This document shows positions 30,229-39,243 of a DNA stretch of 64,000 nt, piece after piece. The DNA is from Desulfuromonadales bacterium (lineage in GTDB: Bacteria > Desulfobacterota > Desulfuromonadia > Desulfuromonadales > Syntrophotaleaceae). The stretch covers positions 1-64,000 of the forward strand of contig JASKKK010000009.1 in assembly GCA_030154185.1 (NCBI GenBank), in the 5' to 3' direction. How positions within the stretch are numbered: position 1 is the first letter of the stretch; each line of letters opens with the position of its first letter. The position numbers were made by a program, and so were the translations under genes. The notes under the pieces are model-generated. The model had not been told where the DNA came from, made no database searches, and saw nothing but the letters and a program-made list of their open reading frames with translations.

Positions 30229-30419
30229 GGTTTGACCTGCCAATCTATTGTTCCATTGCAATCAAAACACCATCGAAACAGTCCTCACACTCGTTTGGTT
30301 TGTTCACTTATGTCGCAAAACCACAAAGCAAAAACAGTTACATTTTGCCTGTCTTTCCGGCGACTCGATCAGCTGATGAAACGAGGGTGGAGAGATTTTT
30401 ATCCTTCCATCCGTTATCG

Positions 30420-30965
30420 TCATGAAAGGCTGTTCAATTTTTTTCGTGACCATGTCTGAATATGCCTTGCTTCATTTTCCGGTATGCCAAGTGACAGCAA
30501 AAAATCAAAATGTGCCTGCGGTGCGCGGCGTTCGAATTCAACGTGCCACCTTTTCATGGCCGTTTCGTTCATTCCGGCGGATTGCAGCATTTCGACCCAC
30601 ATCTTTTTGTCTAAGGCATCCCCAAGCTCCCTCTTTGTCATGTTTTTCAACATCGCCGTAACGAGATGTTGCTGACTTCGAAGATTCAGAATTTCCTCTC
30701 TCAGTTCACGCAGACGCTTTTCGAGCATGGCTGCGCAGGGCTCTGTTTCACCGGAAAGCATTTGGGACACGTCGGCAAGAGCCAACCCGGCCCCGCGCAG
30801 CAAACAGATCCGCTCCAGCCGCTCATAATCCCGCTCTGAATAGATTCGGTAGCCGGCGGCGGTCCTTCGCCCGGCAGGCAATAAACCGATGCGGTCGTAA
30901 TACAAAAGCGTACTTCGCGACAAGCCGAAGGCTCGGGCCAATTGTGAAATGGAGTAGTGTTTCAT
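30420..30965 (-). CDS. MerR-family transcriptional regulator with ~60-aa C-terminal domain
   Basis: YSISQLARAFGLSRSTLLYYDRIGLLPAGRRTAAGYRIYSERDYERLERI; C-term KKMWVEMLQSAGMNETAMKRWHVEFERRAPQAHFDFLLSLGIPENEARHI. Confidence 0.9.
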   Translation of the reverse strand: MKHYSISQLARAFGLSRSTLLYYDRIGLLPAGRRTAAGYRIYSERDYERLERICLLRGAGLALADVSQMLSGETEPCAAMLEKRLRELREEILNLRSQQHLVTAMLKNMTKRELGDALDKKMWVEMLQSAGMNETAMKRWHVEFERRAPQAHFDFLLSLGIPENEARHIQTWSRKKLNSLS

Positions 30966-31031
30966 CGGATAATTCCATTACATAGTCGGGAAATTGCGGC
31001 GACCGCAAACGCGGTCGCCGCCGGCCTCATA

Positions 31032-31217
31032 CTAATGACAACTCTTACGGACTCTTTCGATTTCCCCGCATGAAAGCCCGAGCCATTTGAGAAAATCCGC
31101 ATGTGCTTTCGGATGACGTGTCTCGAACAAGCGATGCCATTGTTCCATTTTGCCATCGTCCAGTCCGATTTCCCGGAACATAGCGACCCACTCTGTTTTG
31201 CTCACCGTGTTTTTCAT
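31032..31217 (-). CDS. Stand-alone 61-aa homologue of the adjacent MerR C-terminal domain
   Basis: KTEWVAMFREIGLDDGKMEQWHRLFETRHPKAHADFLKWLGLSCGEIERV aligns with MerR C-term; good RBS (aaggagaagaacc ATG). Confidence 0.8.
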   Translation of the reverse strand: MKNTVSKTEWVAMFREIGLDDGKMEQWHRLFETRHPKAHADFLKWLGLSCGEIERVRKSCH

Positions 31218-31270
31218 GGTTCTTCTCCTTGAAAGAAAGGGTTTTGTTTATTACGGCCGTAACCAAGCCC

Positions 31271-31302
31271 ACCCTGCGCTATAAACCGATAGACAGGTCA
31301 AG
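31271..31302 (-). promoter_or_regulatory. MerR-type dyad promoter upstream of 31032-31217/MerR operon
   Basis: Minus strand: CTTGACCTGTCTATCGGTTTATAGCGCAGGGT; TTGACC -35 overlapping dyad ACCTGTCTAT / ATAGCGCAGGGT with long spacer. Confidence 0.55.
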
Positions 31303-31401
31303 CGGAAAAATAAATCGCTGCCCCGGTTCGACAAGAAGAACAACTTCAATAACTGATTTACCGACTTTGTCGTCCGTCGCTGTTACCTTTTGCGGAACGG
31401 T

Positions 31402-33309
31402 TCAGCCGTCTCGCAATTCCTTGAGCAAACGGCGCAACCGTCCCCGTTCGGCGGGGAGCAAAGAGCGGTCACGATAAACAGCACGACCGAAGATGGAGAC
31501 AAACTCCCGGCAGCGCGCATCGCCGGTCCGTTCGGCCAGGGTTTGCAGGCCGATGTAATGCGGAACCGCCACAATTCCGAACCGTTTATTGACCAGACGC
31601 AAAAAGCGGTTTAACAACCGTTCTTCCGGCCGAATGGCGACTCGGCGCAACACCCAGAACAATGCCGCAAGACCGGCAACGACGAGAACCAGCCAGCCGA
31701 TCAACGGGTGAGGACCTCCCTCCCCGGCCAGATTGCGTAATTTGAAAGCGGAGCCATGCAATAATTCAAATTGTTTATTCAGGTCGTAGGAGATGACCGC
31801 CCGGGTCCAATAGTAATCGGCCGCATCGAGCAGGCGCCTTCCCCACCCCAGATGCCGGCCGCGCCCGGCAAACTCGGCACTGGCGGCGTTGTTCGCCAGG
31901 CGACTCGGATCGATACGCCGCCAACTGCCGTCAACCAGCGCCTCGACCCATACATGAGCCATTTCCTCGGTAACCGTGTAGTAACCGGCCAGATCGTTGC
32001 GACTGCCGCCCATATACCCGCCGACCAATCGCGCGGGCACGCCCTCCAGGCGCAGCAGCAGGGCGAAACTGCCGGCAAAGAACTCACAATAGCCGCGTTT
32101 CTTCTCGAACAGGAAAGCCTCTATGGCCCGATCCGGATCGGGCAGATCGCTGGTGGCGTATACCAGCTTCTGACGACGGAAAAATTCTTCGGTTGCGGCC
32201 ACCCTGCCCGACGCCGTATCGGCCACTGCCGCAAGCCTGGCGGCAGTATCACGCAGGCGCTGTGAGACAGAGGTGGGCACCTGCAGATAAAACGTGCAGT
32301 TCACCCTTTGTGCCATCAAGGTGGCGCCGACCCGGGAGACGGTCCGATAACTGCCGGTTTTTTCCCGGGACCGAATCCGCCGATAAGTCAGGTCGGAACT
32401 GCGTTTAGCCCGCACCCCCCTGAGCTGCTCGGTAGGATCAAGACCGAAAAGATAAGCATCCTCGCGAGTTTCGGGATATACAACCTGTTCCACCACCCTC
32501 CCACCGGCCAGACGCACGTTTTCCCCTTCGGGCGGAGCTTGCCGTAACCAACTGCCACCCTCGACGACATTCAACACGATGCCCCGCCAGTAAAGATCTT
32601 CCTGCGCCAACGGCTCGCTTTCGACCCGAAACGCCAGGGCTCCGGATGCCGCATTGCGCGCAAAGGCGCCCGGGTGAACCTTGTCACTGAATCCGCTTAC
32701 GGCGGTCGGACTTGGATTGAGAAAGTTCCACAAAGGCACCTGGGTACGGGGCAAAATGGCAAAAAAGACGAGCATCAGCAAAAGAGAACCGACGGGCAAC
32801 ACCGCTCCCACCGCCAACAACGAGCGCAGGTTGCCGACCGGCAGCCGCATATGCGGATCGGATCCATGAAAGGTCAACAGCACCAGTCCCAAGGTAATGC
32901 ACGTCACCAGCAGCACCAGCGCCGGCAAAAACATTGGACTGAGGGTTAACAGGGAAGAGCCGGCCAGGGCGAAAATAGCCAGCACGAAGATCTGCAGATA
33001 ATGGCGGGGCTGTTTTTCGGAAAGCAGGCGCACCACAAGCAGTGCCACCAGCAGATTGGCCGCCGGCCCCGCGACATCGGCCACATTCAGCCGAAAACCG
33101 TAGAAAACGAAAGCCAGCACCGACAATAGGGTACCGAGTCGGCGCCCCAAAAGGGGGCGACGACGCCGGTCGCCGATGAAGCCGGTAAGCAAAGCGACAG
33201 GGAACAGAACCCGCAGGGGGTAATCAAGATAGATGTAGAGCGGCAGCACGCCAAGCAGACAGGCGACGTAGCCGAACAGGTCAAGTAGGGTGCGTATCGG
33301 TACCATAAC
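31402..33309 (-). CDS. TgpA-like membrane transglutaminase (DUF3488 plus transglutaminase core)
   Basis: N-term multi-TM; KKRGYCEFFAGSFALLLRLEGVPARLVGGYMGG and HVWVEALVDGSWRRIDPS catalytic region. Confidence 0.88.
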   Translation of the reverse strand, partial: VMVPIRTLLDLFGYVACLLGVLPLYIYLDYPLRVLFPVALLTGFIGDRRRRPLLGRRLGTLLSVLAFVFYGFRLNVADVAGPAANLLVALLVVRLLSEKQPRHYLQIFVLAIFALAGSSLLTLSPMFLPALVLLVTCITLGLVLLTFHGSDPHMRLPVGNLRSLLAVGAVLPVGSLLLMLVFFAILPRTQVPLWNFLNPSPTAVSGFSDKVHPGAFARNAASGALAFRVESEPLAQEDLYWRGIVLNVVEGGSWLRQAPPEGENVRLAGGRVVEQVVYPETREDAYLFGLDPTEQLRGVRAKRSSDLTYRRIRSREKTGSYRTVSRVGATLMAQRVNCTFYLQVPTSVSQRLRDTAARLAAVADTASGRVAATEEFFRRQKLVYATSDLPDPDRAIEAFLFEKKRGYCEFFAGSFALLLRLEGVPARLVGGYMGGSRNDLAGYYTVTEEMAHVWVEALVDGSWRRIDPSRLANNAASAEFAGRGRHLGWGRRLLDAADYYWTRAVISYDLNKQFELLHGSAFKLRNLAGEGGPHPLIGWLVLVVAGLAALFWVLRRVAIRPEERLLNRFLRLVNKRFGIVAVPHYIGLQTLAERTGDARCREFVSIFGRAVYRDRSLLPAERGRLRRLLKELRDG

Positions 33310-34157
33310 GGGCCAGCGCGCCGAGCAGGCGCAGTTGATGCCGCCGGCCACGGGCCGGCGGAATACGATCGACCGCAAGTTGCAGCCCGATGCTGCAATC
33401 GCGGCGACCGAGGGTTTTAATCAGCCAGCAGGCCGCCCCAAGACGTTCCTCGATGTCGCACCCCGGCAACTGGAGCGGGTCGATGACCAACGGCGGCGCG
33501 GCAAGGGAAGACAACTGCTTGACCTTGAGCTGATCCTGGCGTGCGGATATCTTCCAGTGGATCAGTTTCAGGGGTTCGCCCCCCCCGGTAATCGTCGATG
33601 CGGGTCAGATCCCCCTCGTAGCCCTTCTCCGCGGCCAACTCGCCCTGTCCGACGCCGGCGGCGGACGCTGCGGTTTTGTCCACCGGTATCGGCCGAGGGA
33701 AAACCAGAACATCTCCGGCAACGGGCAAAGCCACGGAACGGACGAAAAAGTTGATCGGGAAGGTGGAACGGACCCGCACCGCGGGCAGGGGCTGCAACCC
33801 CCGTCCATGAAAGGTGACTGCCAGGGACAACCGCACGCTGCTGCGGCGGGGCAGTAAAGGACACCAGGCTTTTCCGCCATGGTAATCCAGTCCCAGCAGA
33901 CAGGCGGGAAACCAACGCTGCCGATTGTATAATCGCACCGTGACAAGGGTTTCCACCCCGTCGTAGATCTCCTGCGGCAGCTGCACCTCGACATTCAGGC
34001 GGGCCAGGTTGTTGCGTCCCAGCCATCCCGACACAGCCATGAAACCGAGCAGAGCCGAGACCAGCAGATACATGAGATTGTTGCCGGTATTGACGGCGCC
34101 GAAACCGAGCAGCAGGGTCAGCAGGATGTAGAGACCGCCGGCGCGGGTAAGCTTCAG
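33281..34157 (-). CDS. DUF58-domain protein, split by frameshift at a G8 tract
   Basis: RLKLTRAGGLYILLTLLLGFGAVNTGNNLMYLLVSALLGF... LTRIDDYRGG | (shifted) EPLKLIHWKISARQDQLKVKQLSSL; start codon unclear. Confidence 0.8.
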
Positions 34158-35092
34158 ACGCGGGGCACCGGCACGCTGTGAACGATCGATTGCAGCACCT
34201 CCGTCTTGGGCAGGGATTCATGTTCCGGCCGCAGGATCAACCGGTGAGCACCGACCGGCACCGCCAGAGACTGGATATCCTCGGGGATGACATAATCACG
34301 GCCTTCCAGGTAGGCGGCCGCGCGAGCGGCGGAAGCCAGATTGAGCGCTCCGCGCGTTGACAGGCCGGTTATCAGGTAGGGATGCTCACGACTCGCAGCC
34401 ACCAGGGCATAGATATAATCGACCAGTTTGTTGCCGAGATGCACGGTCTGCACCGCTTTTCGGGCGGTTATCAGTTGTCCCTCACCAAGCAGCGGCGTGA
34501 GGGTGCGGATCCGGTCGTGAATCCCCCCGTTGCGAATGATGTCCTTTTCAAGCTCTTCCGGCGGGTAACCGACGCCGGTGACCAGCAGAAAGCGGTCCAG
34601 TTGGGATTCCGGCAACGGGAAAGTACCGATCTGCTCGACCGGATTCTGGGTGGCGATAACCAGGAAAGGGTCGGGCAGCACATGGGTGGTTCCTTCCACC
34701 GTTACCCGCCGTTCCTCCATGGCCTCGAGCATGGCGCTCTGGGTTTTGGGCATGGCCCGATTGATTTCGTCTGCCAGCAGAATATTGTTGAAAATTGGCC
34801 CCTTCACGAAGCGGAACCGGCCGCTGTCGCGCTCGTAAATCGACAAACCGGTGATGTCCGACGGCAACAGGTCGCTGGTGCACTGGATACGGCCGAAAGA
34901 CAGACCCAGGACCGAGGCCAATGCGAGGGCAAGAGTGGTCTTGCCGAGGCCGGGAAGATCCTCCAGCAGCACATGACCGCCGGCCAGAAGAGCGATAAAG
35001 GACAGACGCAAGGCCCGTTCCTTACCCTGCAGAATATCATTGTCCAGGGTTTGCAGAACCTGGCGGATGGGACAACTCTGAGCGGAGGGCAT
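34154..35092 (-). CDS. MoxR-family AAA ATPase
   Basis: GGHVLLEDLPGLGKTTLALALA, LLADEINRAMPKTQSAMLEAMEERRVTV, ATQNPVEQIGTFPLPESQLDRFL. Confidence 0.93.
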   Translation of the reverse strand: MPSAQSCPIRQVLQTLDNDILQGKERALRLSFIALLAGGHVLLEDLPGLGKTTLALALASVLGLSFGRIQCTSDLLPSDITGLSIYERDSGRFRFVKGPIFNNILLADEINRAMPKTQSAMLEAMEERRVTVEGTTHVLPDPFLVIATQNPVEQIGTFPLPESQLDRFLLVTGVGYPPEELEKDIIRNGGIHDRIRTLTPLLGEGQLITARKAVQTVHLGNKLVDYIYALVAASREHPYLITGLSTRGALNLASAARAAAYLEGRDYVIPEDIQSLAVPVGAHRLILRPEHESLPKTEVLQSIVHSVPVPRV

Positions 35093-35220
35093 AGGGGATA
35101 TCTTCTCCTTGGAATGTCACGAAGCGGTTAACGTCGAACCAGTATAACCCGACCGGCCCGGCTGCAAAAAGGAGTTTGAAGGGAAAAAAGATCCTCAACC
35201 CCGCTCGCCCCGGGCCGGAT

Positions 35221-36345
35221 TCAGCCGGCGATGGTGACACCGATCAATCTGCCGATGGAAAAAGTGACCCCGGCAGCCGCCAGCCCGAACAGGATCTGGC
35301 GGGCACCGGAATAAAGAACCGAACGACCGGTAAACAGGGTGATGGCCGCACCGATGAAAAACAGACCGGCGGTACTGAGACCGGCGCTGGCGACAATGGC
35401 ACCGAATCCGGACGTGAAAAAATAGGGAAGAACGGGCAGAATCGCGCCGACGGCAAACAGCAGAAACGACGTGATGGCGGCCTCCCAGGCGGACCCGCCC
35501 AACTCGTCCGGATCGATGCCTAGTTCGTCGCGTGCCAGGGTTTCCAGAGCCGTATCGGGATCGCTCATAAGACGGGTGGCCAATTCACGTGCTTCCGGCT
35601 CGCCAAGTCCCCGTGCACGATAGATCAACACCAGTTCCTCGACCTCTTCCTGTGGATCGAAATCGATCTCTTCCCTTTCGCGGGCCATCTGTTCCTCGTA
35701 CAACTCCCTGGAGCTCTGCACCGAAATCCATTCGCCCAGGGCCATGGAAATGGCTCCGGCCAGCAATCCGGCCATACCGGTAAGCAGGATCGATTTGGCG
35801 GACATGGCCGCTCCCGCCACGCCCATCACCAGGTTGAAATTGGATACCAGTCCGTCGCTGGCGCCCAGCACGGCAGCCCGCAGAGCGTTGCCGCCGGCAG
35901 TGCGATGCCGTCCCTCGATCCGGGCCACGGCCGCCCCGCCCCGGCCGACACGCACCGACTCGTCGATCTGCGTCAGCAAACGGGCATGGGATCGTTCCAC
36001 AGGAGCCATATCCGCCGCATCGGGCTGCTCTTCATAGCCTGAAGTGGCACTACGTTCGATTCCGGCCAGGGTCGGCAGAACCGTGTCGACCCCGAAACGT
36101 CTGGCCAGCATGGCCAGAGTCCGGGTCCGCCAGGAGGGATGAAACGAAGGCACCTTGCCGCCGGCATCCGCGATACGTTTGGCCCAGGTATCCGCATGCT
36201 CCTGCTCCGTATCGGCCAGGCGACGATAAACCTCCGCCAGTTCTTCGCTCTTTTCGTTCGCAGCCAGGGCACGGTACAAGGCAGCGCTGTTCAGCTCGTC
36301 CATCAAGTTGGCACGGTAGCGTTTGATATCCTTTTTTGAAGCCAT
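35221..36345 (-). CDS. Ferritin-like domain fused to VIT1/CCC1-type iron/manganese transporter
   Basis: N-term ELNSAALYRALA..DTEQEHADTW (ferritin-like); C-term RAAVLGASDGLVSNFNLVMGVAGA, GAISMALGEWISVQSSRELYE. Confidence 0.88.
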   Translation of the reverse strand: MASKKDIKRYRANLMDELNSAALYRALAANEKSEELAEVYRRLADTEQEHADTWAKRIADAGGKVPSFHPSWRTRTLAMLARRFGVDTVLPTLAGIERSATSGYEEQPDAADMAPVERSHARLLTQIDESVRVGRGGAAVARIEGRHRTAGGNALRAAVLGASDGLVSNFNLVMGVAGAAMSAKSILLTGMAGLLAGAISMALGEWISVQSSRELYEEQMAREREEIDFDPQEEVEELVLIYRARGLGEPEARELATRLMSDPDTALETLARDELGIDPDELGGSAWEAAITSFLLFAVGAILPVLPYFFTSGFGAIVASAGLSTAGLFFIGAAITLFTGRSVLYSGARQILFGLAAAGVTFSIGRLIGVTIAG

Positions 36346-36606
36346 GCGGGTTCGCTCGCCTCCTTCGTCGGTATTTTTCCATAAGACCGGTGAGCAGCAT
36401 CATCACCGACTTCTCCGGGTCGTTCTTGTTACCGCTCGAACTTACTCTTTTTGCGATGGAGGTGTAAAGTCTCAGACGAATTCCTTACGGCATGTTTTTT
36501 TTCGCCTGATACCATTTACCCTCGGTTGTGCCCCCTGAGATGGTTTTCTATAGTAAAATGAGATCTATGAACGCAACCAAGAAGGAAAGAAGGAAAGGAG
36601 GCAAAC

Positions 36607-36945
36607 ATGGGAAAGCTGTCGGAACAGAGATGCGAGGTCTGCCGCGTGGGTGCGCCTTCGGCGACGGAGGAGGAAATCGCGCATTTCCAGGCCCAGATTC
36701 CCGATTGGGAAATCCTGACCGTAGACGGCATAAAGCGGCTCAGCCGCACCTACCGTTTCCGCAATTTTGCCGAGGCCCTGAAATTCACCAACCGCGTTGG
36801 CGAATTGGCCGAGGCCGAGGGCCATCATCCGGCGATTGTCACCGAGTGGGGCAAGGTCACGGTGCAGTGGTGGACGCATAAGATCAAGGGCCTGCACCAC
36901 AACGACCTGATCATGGCCGCCAAAACCGATGCTCTGCCCCAATAA
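36607..36945 (+). CDS. phhB: 4a-hydroxytetrahydrobiopterin dehydratase
   Basis: [64 protein letters not shown]. Confidence 0.92.
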   Translation: MGKLSEQRCEVCRVGAPSATEEEIAHFQAQIPDWEILTVDGIKRLSRTYRFRNFAEALKFTNRVGELAEAEGHHPAIVTEWGKVTVQWWTHKIKGLHHNDLIMAAKTDALPQ

Positions 36946-36956
36946 CCCGTCAGGTG

Positions 36957-37326
36957 TCAGGCCTGACGCCGGAGCCGGCCCAGAAAATCGCCCACGGTGA
37001 ACATGTCCCTTTCAAACTGTGCGAGGCTGAATCTTTCGTTGGGTGCATACAGTACGTCGTCCGGCAGACCGAATCCCATCAATAGCACCGGGATCTGCAG
37101 AACCCGGTTCAATAACGCGGCCGCAGGGAGCGAGCCGCATGGGATCGCACATAGGTACCGATGGACTCGCCGCTCGCTTCCTCCTCTCTTTCCAGAAGAA
37201 TTTTCACCTTGAGCGGCAATCCGTCGGCAGCCCGGGCCCAGTCCTCCAAGGCAGCCAGCTTTTCAACGCCTCCAGGAATCGGTCGTGATTATCCTTCAGA
37301 TAAGCCGTAACGGCATTGTTCATACC
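36957..37326 (-). pseudogene. Internally deleted M20-family peptidase remnant
   Basis: Three islands: MNNAVTAYLKDNHDRFLEALKSWL; AALEDWARAADGLPLKVKILLEREEEASGESIGTYVRS; GSLPAAALLNRVLQIPVLLMGFGLPDDVLYAPNERFSLAQFERDMFTVGDFLGRLRRQA*. Confidence 0.82.
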
Positions 37327-37369
37327 TTCCCATCTCCATCGCATCGTGATCCATCGTCTAGTCGAACGG

Positions 37370-38911
37370 TTATTTCTGCCCCGCGGGACGGATGACCAGA
37401 TAACGCCGGGGTTCCTTCCCTTCGCTCTCCCCCAACAAACCGTGCCCGGCGATGAGGCGGTGCTGCATTTTGCGCAGGGCCGGAGGACGCGGACACAGAG
37501 CCACGGATTCCCCTTCCTCGAAAACCCGGCGGATGGCCGCTTCCGTCTCGGCCACCATTTCCTGCACCACATCTTTTTCGACCCCTTCGATGACATAAAA
37601 GGTCCGTTCCAAAAAACGCCTCAGCTCATTGGCGGTATTCCGCTTGATGAAGTGAACCGAAAGATCGCGTCCCTCTGTCATGCGAATAAGGCGCCGGTCA
37701 TCACGGCGGCTGCGCTGGGCGATCACGATATCGGCCTGCTCCGGGCCGCCGACGGTCCGCGCATTGAGACGCAGCTGACGTATAACCCGTTCGAGCAGGT
37801 CGCGGGACAGGGCATAGGGATAAATACGTACGGGACCTCCGGGGTGCGACGCGGCCACGGCTGTATCGGAAGCGTTCGGGCGCTGCGGCTCGTCTTCCTG
37901 CTTGTGTACGCGAATCTGGCCGTCGGCAACCTGTTCGCGCCGCTCGCCGTGCGGCGCGATACCGCGCAGCAACTTGTCGACGGCAACTGCGGTATCGGCA
38001 TGAACGATCAGTTCGTCCCGATTTACCATCTCCACAACGATGTCGAAGGTGGGCGAAGTGCGGCGCTCGCTGACGGTCTTGGTGGTGCGTCGACGGCGCG
38101 CTTCCTCGTCGCTGAGGGTCACCACCTGCACCCCCCCGACCAGGTCCGAAAGAGTCGGATTCTTGAGCAGGTTTTCCAGGGTGTTGCCGTGGGCTGTGCC
38201 GATGAGCTGTACGCCCCGCTCGGCAATGGTGCGGGCGGCGACCGCTTCGGCCTGGGTGCCGATTTCATCGACGATGATGACCTCCGGCATGTGATTCTCC
38301 ACCGCCTCGATCATAACGGCATGCTGTCGGTCGACATGATCAACCTGCATGCGACGGGCACTGCCGATGCCCGGATGGGGAATGTCGCCGTCTCCGGCGA
38401 TTTCGTTGGAAGTGTCGATAATGATCACACGTTTGCGCAGATCGTCGGCAAGAACCCGGGCCATCTCCCGCAATTTGGTGGTTTTGCCGATCCCCGGTCG
38501 GCCGAGGATCAGCAGGCTCTGACCGGTCACGATCAGGTCGCGCAGCAATTCGATGCCGCCGATAATGGCGCGACCGACCCGCAGGGTCAGGCCGATAATC
38601 TCCCCCTTGCGGTTGCGGATGGCCGAAATACGGTGCAGGGTTCGTTCTATGCCGGCGCGGTTATCGCTGCCGAACTCTCCGAGTTGGGCCGTAACATGGA
38701 TAAGATCATCATGTTCCACCGGATTATCGGACAGCCGCACCACCTCGCCGGGAAAGCGTGCCTCGGGCACCCTGCCCAAATCCATCACCACCTCCAGAAG
38801 CTTGTCGAGTTCCAGTCGGAAAAGCGCCGCCTGAAGTTGGGCAGGAAGTACGGATACCAGCAGCAGGATATCCTCTCCGTGTGATGTTACGTTTTGATCC
38901 GTGTTCTGCAT
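37370..38911 (-). CDS. SpoIIIAA/Ycf45-like AAA ATPase with C-terminal R3H-type domain
   Basis: [57 protein letters not shown]-term basic region [24 protein letters not shown]. Confidence 0.85.
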   Translation of the reverse strand: MQNTDQNVTSHGEDILLLVSVLPAQLQAALFRLELDKLLEVVMDLGRVPEARFPGEVVRLSDNPVEHDDLIHVTAQLGEFGSDNRAGIERTLHRISAIRNRKGEIIGLTLRVGRAIIGGIELLRDLIVTGQSLLILGRPGIGKTTKLREMARVLADDLRKRVIIIDTSNEIAGDGDIPHPGIGSARRMQVDHVDRQHAVMIEAVENHMPEVIIVDEIGTQAEAVAARTIAERGVQLIGTAHGNTLENLLKNPTLSDLVGGVQVVTLSDEEARRRRTTKTVSERRTSPTFDIVVEMVNRDELIVHADTAVAVDKLLRGIAPHGERREQVADGQIRVHKQEDEPQRPNASDTAVAASHPGGPVRIYPYALSRDLLERVIRQLRLNARTVGGPEQADIVIAQRSRRDDRRLIRMTEGRDLSVHFIKRNTANELRRFLERTFYVIEGVEKDVVQEMVAETEAAIRRVFEEGESVALCPRPPALRKMQHRLIAGHGLLGESEGKEPRRYLVIRPAGQK

Positions 38912-39243
38912 ACTTGCCTTCCTCCGGTGCCTGCTGAACGATTTCAAGGCCCGGACACAAAAAAACTTCGAGCGGATGCAAGACGACCTGAATTGCGGCA
39001 ATATCCGCCCATGAATCAAGCATGACCCTTGCAGGCGACAGTGTCAAGACGGGCGGTCAGCCGGGATACCACGCAGGGAATTCGCACCTGAATCACACGA
39101 ACTTCGCCATCGGGTTGCCCTCCTTCCCCGACACCGTTTCCGCACCGACTCGACATCACGATTGTATCGGGATGTGGCCAACGGCGAATATGTGCGATAG
39201 TCTGAAAGAGAATCGCCGCTTTCCAGAGGGATATCAGACCTCC

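Noticed and set aside
38131-38137. C7 tract in the SpoIIIAA-like gene as a frameshift site
   Set aside because: ORF is intact across it.
37316-38884. 522-aa + strand ORF antisense to the SpoIIIAA/R3H ATPase
   Set aside because: Shadow ORF; the minus strand carries Walker motifs.
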